A stretch of DNA of 7,953 nt from Saprospiraceae bacterium UBA2365 (GTDB lineage: Bacteria; Bacteroidota; Bacteroidia; Chitinophagales; Saprospiraceae), in contig DDTL01000024.1 in the NCBI GenBank assembly GCA_002344345.1, positions 1 through 7,953 of the forward strand, in the 5' to 3' direction. A program made the translations under genes and the position numbers. Shown here in pieces: positions 5,874 through 7,953 of the stretch. Below the pieces are notes generated by a model. That model saw only the letters and a program-made list of their open reading frames with translations. It was not told the DNA's origin and ran no database searches. The number at the start of each line of letters is the position of its first letter. Position 1 is the stretch's first letter.

Positions 5874-6937
5874 AAAAATTAATCATTTTAGCCATGCTAA
5901 CCTTGATACTGTTTGCATGTGCCAGTAAAAAGAATGTAGTTGAGGACAATTTTTTTGTTTTCGAACCAGACATCCGGCTGTTTACAAGTTATGCCTTTAT
6001 GAATGCGGCCGGGTACAATCACGACTGGAACCCAACCATGCACCCAATCAGGACTGAAGTAAGGAACTACCTCGATTCCATTCTTCCTGAAAGTTATAAA
6101 AATGAAATCAGGCAATACTATGAAAAAGCCGGAGGAGGCGATTTTTATGCTTATGGCGCTTATGCAATCAATTCTAATAACCCGCCAAATTTTGGCCTTA
6201 TCTGTGATAGCTGCCAAAATGAATCATTCACCAGACTTGAAGGGTACGATTCAATATTGGCAGATTTTTATCAGAAGGCGCAAGTTGAAAAGCTCTGGAA
6301 AAGGCAGTACAAAAAACTCCTCGAAATAAACCTGAAATACAAACCTTACGCAGATGTTGCCATCAGGCAAATAACAAGCTATTGCCGCACAGATTCAAAT
6401 TATTTCAGGAACCATGCAAACGGAAGGTTTTATTACCAGCAAATTCCGCTGATGTCGCATTTTACCGCCTTCTTTAACGAATCGAATGGCGATTATTGGG
6501 TTATCAGCGGACCAATGCCGGGTGAGCCTGACCCCAGCGCATTTTACCACGAACCATTGCATGAAATTGTCAATCCGATTGTGGATAGAAATGAGCAAAT
6601 AAACCAACGGATTACCGGACTTGTAGCCTTGTCGCAGGAAAAGTTACAGGGTGATTATAATGATGTCAGCTCCCTTTTATGCGAGTCGTTTGTAAGGACA
6701 ATTGACCGGATTCTATGTGCCAAACATAATAATCTCACCCCAGGCGAGTTGTTAAAAAAAGTGGAGGACGAATACAGGCTGGGGCATATTCTCGTCTTTT
6801 ACCTGCTTGAACATTTGCCCGAATATGAAGCAAGCGGAAAAACCTTAGAAGAGTTTTATCCACAGTTGATTTCATCGGTTGATATTGATTATGAAAAAAA
6901 GAGGTGGAATGAATTCTGGAAAAGCCATCAGGGTTGA
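5870..6937 (+). CDS. DUF4932-like lipoprotein with HExxH motif
   Basis: A 355-residue lipoprotein. MKKLIILAMLTLILFAC gives a signal peptide with lipobox LFAC and lipidated Cys17. It resembles DUF4932 proteins of Bacteroidota: an early motif with LFTSYAFMNAAGYN, then FYHEPLHEIVNPIVD (226-239), where His227, Glu228 and His231 form an HExxH zinc signature. LLCESFVR (269-276) follows 36 residues later, with Glu272 as a plausible third ligand. A metallopeptidase activity is therefore likely but unproven, and the family itself is uncharacterised. C112, C115 and C172 could form disulfides in the periplasm. The start overlaps the stop of the propeller gene by four bases, and two tandem TGA codons end it (6935-6940). 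The product should be membrane-anchored, on the periplasmic or outer face. Confidence 0.78.
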   Translation: MKKLIILAMLTLILFACASKKNVVEDNFFVFEPDIRLFTSYAFMNAAGYNHDWNPTMHPIRTEVRNYLDSILPESYKNEIRQYYEKAGGGDFYAYGAYAINSNNPPNFGLICDSCQNESFTRLEGYDSILADFYQKAQVEKLWKRQYKKLLEINLKYKPYADVAIRQITSYCRTDSNYFRNHANGRFYYQQIPLMSHFTAFFNESNGDYWVISGPMPGEPDPSAFYHEPLHEIVNPIVDRNEQINQRITGLVALSQEKLQGDYNDVSSLLCESFVRTIDRILCAKHNNLTPGELLKKVEDEYRLGHILVFYLLEHLPEYEASGKTLEEFYPQLISSVDIDYEKKRWNEFWKSHQG

Positions 6938-6943
6938 TGAACG

Positions 6944-6955
6944 GTAAAATTTTAC
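6944..6955. repeat. 12-bp perfect palindrome
   Basis: GTAAAATTTTAC reads the same on both strands and lies in the 42-base gap before the last gene. With the next bases it gives TTACAG, the same half-site as in the right arm of the inverted repeat at 1922-1932, and both are followed by an A-rich leader. It could be a binding site for an internal promoter or a minor mRNA hairpin. AT-rich palindromes of this length also occur by chance. Confidence 0.4.
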
Positions 6956-6979
6956 AGCAAAAACAAAAACCGGAAAAGA

Positions 6980-7921
6980 ATGCCAAAAATGATTTTTTTC
7001 TCATTATGCTGTACCCTTTTCTTTTCGTGCAATGAATTGAAAAATCCTTCCCGTCCGGTGCTATTGGAAAAGGAACCCGGAACATTTGTGACAGCAAAGG
7101 ATAGGATAAAAATTTTCGTGTACGAATATTTACCAGTCAGTGATTATAGCTGTACCGTTTATATTATCTCCGGAATTACCGGAATTAACCATCATACGGA
7201 AAAGGAAGTAATCGAATTGCTCGCCAACGGCAAAAACAGGGTGGTTGTCATTCATCCGCGCGGTACGGGGTATTCGGATGGAAAACGTGGCGATATTTCC
7301 GTTTTTTCTGATTTCATTAATGATTATGTTGAAATCATCAAATGTGGCAGGGATTACCAATCTAAGCAGCATAAAACCGTGCTTTTCGGGCACAGCATGT
7401 CCGCGGCAATTTTGCTGGCAGTGGCCGATAAACTGGAACACTGCGACGGTGCCATCCTGGTAAATCCGCCTTACCAGCAGAAAAAAGCAAAGGGCATGTC
7501 CCCCACTCTTCTGCAATACATAAAATATGCCTCGTATATGATTTTTGCCAAACACAAACCGGTGGTAAACATGGCCGGCAACCCGGCTTTAATTGAGAAC
7601 CCGGAAGACCGGAAAGAGTCTGAACAACGGCTGAACGACCCCCTGTTGGTAAAATATTTCAGCATGTACATGATGCTTGAATCGAAAAAAATAATGAATT
7701 TAATGCTTGAATTTTCCAAAAAAGCGGATTACCCGTTGTTGCTCATTTATGGGGAGAAAGACAATATTGTAGACCAGAAAGGCTGCGAATTGATTTTTGA
7801 TAGATGGAAGTCTGACAAGAAAAAATATTTTATTATTGAAAATGGAACACATGGTAAATCAACAGTAGTTAGTGGAAAGAATATAATAAATAAATGGATT
7901 AATGATATAAATAATGAATAA
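6980..7921 (+). CDS. alpha/beta hydrolase lipoprotein, lysophospholipase-like
   Basis: A 313-residue membrane-anchored alpha/beta hydrolase related to the serine aminopeptidase S33/lysophospholipase group. The start MPKMIFFSLCCTLFFSC is a lipoprotein signal with Cys17 as the lipid site; a second in-frame ATG at 6989 would also keep it. IHPRGTGYSDGKRGD at 91-105 matches the D/H-x-RG-x-G-x-S-x-G-x-RG motif of monoglyceride lipases. The nucleophile elbow is GHSMS with Ser139, with Ser instead of the usual final Gly; Asp261 (YGEKDNIV) and His291 (NGTHGKS) complete the triad. The cap is about 165-235. Substrates may be lipids or esters in the envelope. It follows the DUF4932-like gene by 42 bases and closes the run. 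Base composition falls sharply from the GC-rich middle to a very AT-rich 3' end. Confidence 0.82.
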   Translation: MPKMIFFSLCCTLFFSCNELKNPSRPVLLEKEPGTFVTAKDRIKIFVYEYLPVSDYSCTVYIISGITGINHHTEKEVIELLANGKNRVVVIHPRGTGYSDGKRGDISVFSDFINDYVEIIKCGRDYQSKQHKTVLFGHSMSAAILLAVADKLEHCDGAILVNPPYQQKKAKGMSPTLLQYIKYASYMIFAKHKPVVNMAGNPALIENPEDRKESEQRLNDPLLVKYFSMYMMLESKKIMNLMLEFSKKADYPLLLIYGEKDNIVDQKGCELIFDRWKSDKKKYFIIENGTHGKSTVVSGKNIINKWINDINNE

Positions 7922-7953
7922 CGAACGCACAATAAGTAGGAATATGAGCGGTC
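7922..7953 (+). other. window-edge segment with CGCACAA motif and possible next start
   Basis: After the TAA of the hydrolase gene, ACGCACAA (7925-7932) is the exact reverse complement of TTGTGCGT at 1223-1230. An ATG at 7944 behind GTAGGA could open a further gene (MSG...), but only three codons are visible, so nothing can be called. No terminator is seen before the window ends. Confidence 0.3.

Noticed and set aside
5897..6217. 106-residue minus-strand ORF
   Set aside because: It is antisense to the start of the DUF4932-like lipoprotein and shows no domain.
7130..7555. 141-residue minus-strand ORF
   Set aside because: It lies wholly opposite the alpha/beta hydrolase, whose triad and motifs clearly establish the + strand frame.

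Overview
The window looks like chromosomal DNA of a Bacteroidota bacterium, possibly of a Marinilabiliales or Cytophaga-like group. The signs are exported proteins with signal peptides ending in x-S/G followed by Gln, many small lipoproteins, a 189-residue Crp/Fnr-type regulator, a PD40 propeller protein with a Bacteroidota-style mature N-terminus, a DUF4932-like protein, AT-rich spacers, and a perfect TAnnTTTG promoter -7 element. All supported genes are on the + strand. No tRNA, rRNA, CRISPR array or transposase gene was seen.

Region 1 (1-831): the possible tail of an unidentified gene, then a complete cytoplasmic alpha/beta hydrolase that starts at TTG. Region 2 (832-1263) is a 432-base stretch with no convincing gene. 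It holds a weak promoter candidate in front of a 27-codon ORF, and a striking 9-bp stem (1173-1217) followed at once by a TTGTGCGT motif. Region 3 (1264-1833) encodes the Crp/Fnr-family regulator. Region 4 (1834-1934) is a control region with a TAnnTTTG box lying in the left arm of an 11-bp perfect inverted repeat that ends two bases before the next start codon.

Region 5 (1935-7921) is a tightly packed run of seven co-directional genes with gaps of 12, 42, 26, 7, -4 and 42 bases. In order they encode an outer-membrane beta-barrel-like protein, a SAM-dependent methyltransferase, a small lipocalin-like lipoprotein, a secreted gluzincin-type metallopeptidase-like protein, a secreted PD40 beta-propeller, a DUF4932-like lipoprotein with a second HExxH motif, and an alpha/beta hydrolase lipoprotein. 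Six of the seven carry export signals; only the methyltransferase is plainly cytoplasmic.

The layout suggests one transcription unit for an envelope-located hydrolytic system (two candidate zinc peptidases, one serine hydrolase, a propeller and a lipocalin-like partner), perhaps controlled by the divergently functioning but co-oriented regulator just upstream through the inverted repeat. That coupling is inference. A further hint is that TTGTGCGT upstream of the regulator has its exact reverse complement just after the last gene, which may mark the edges of a cassette-like unit.
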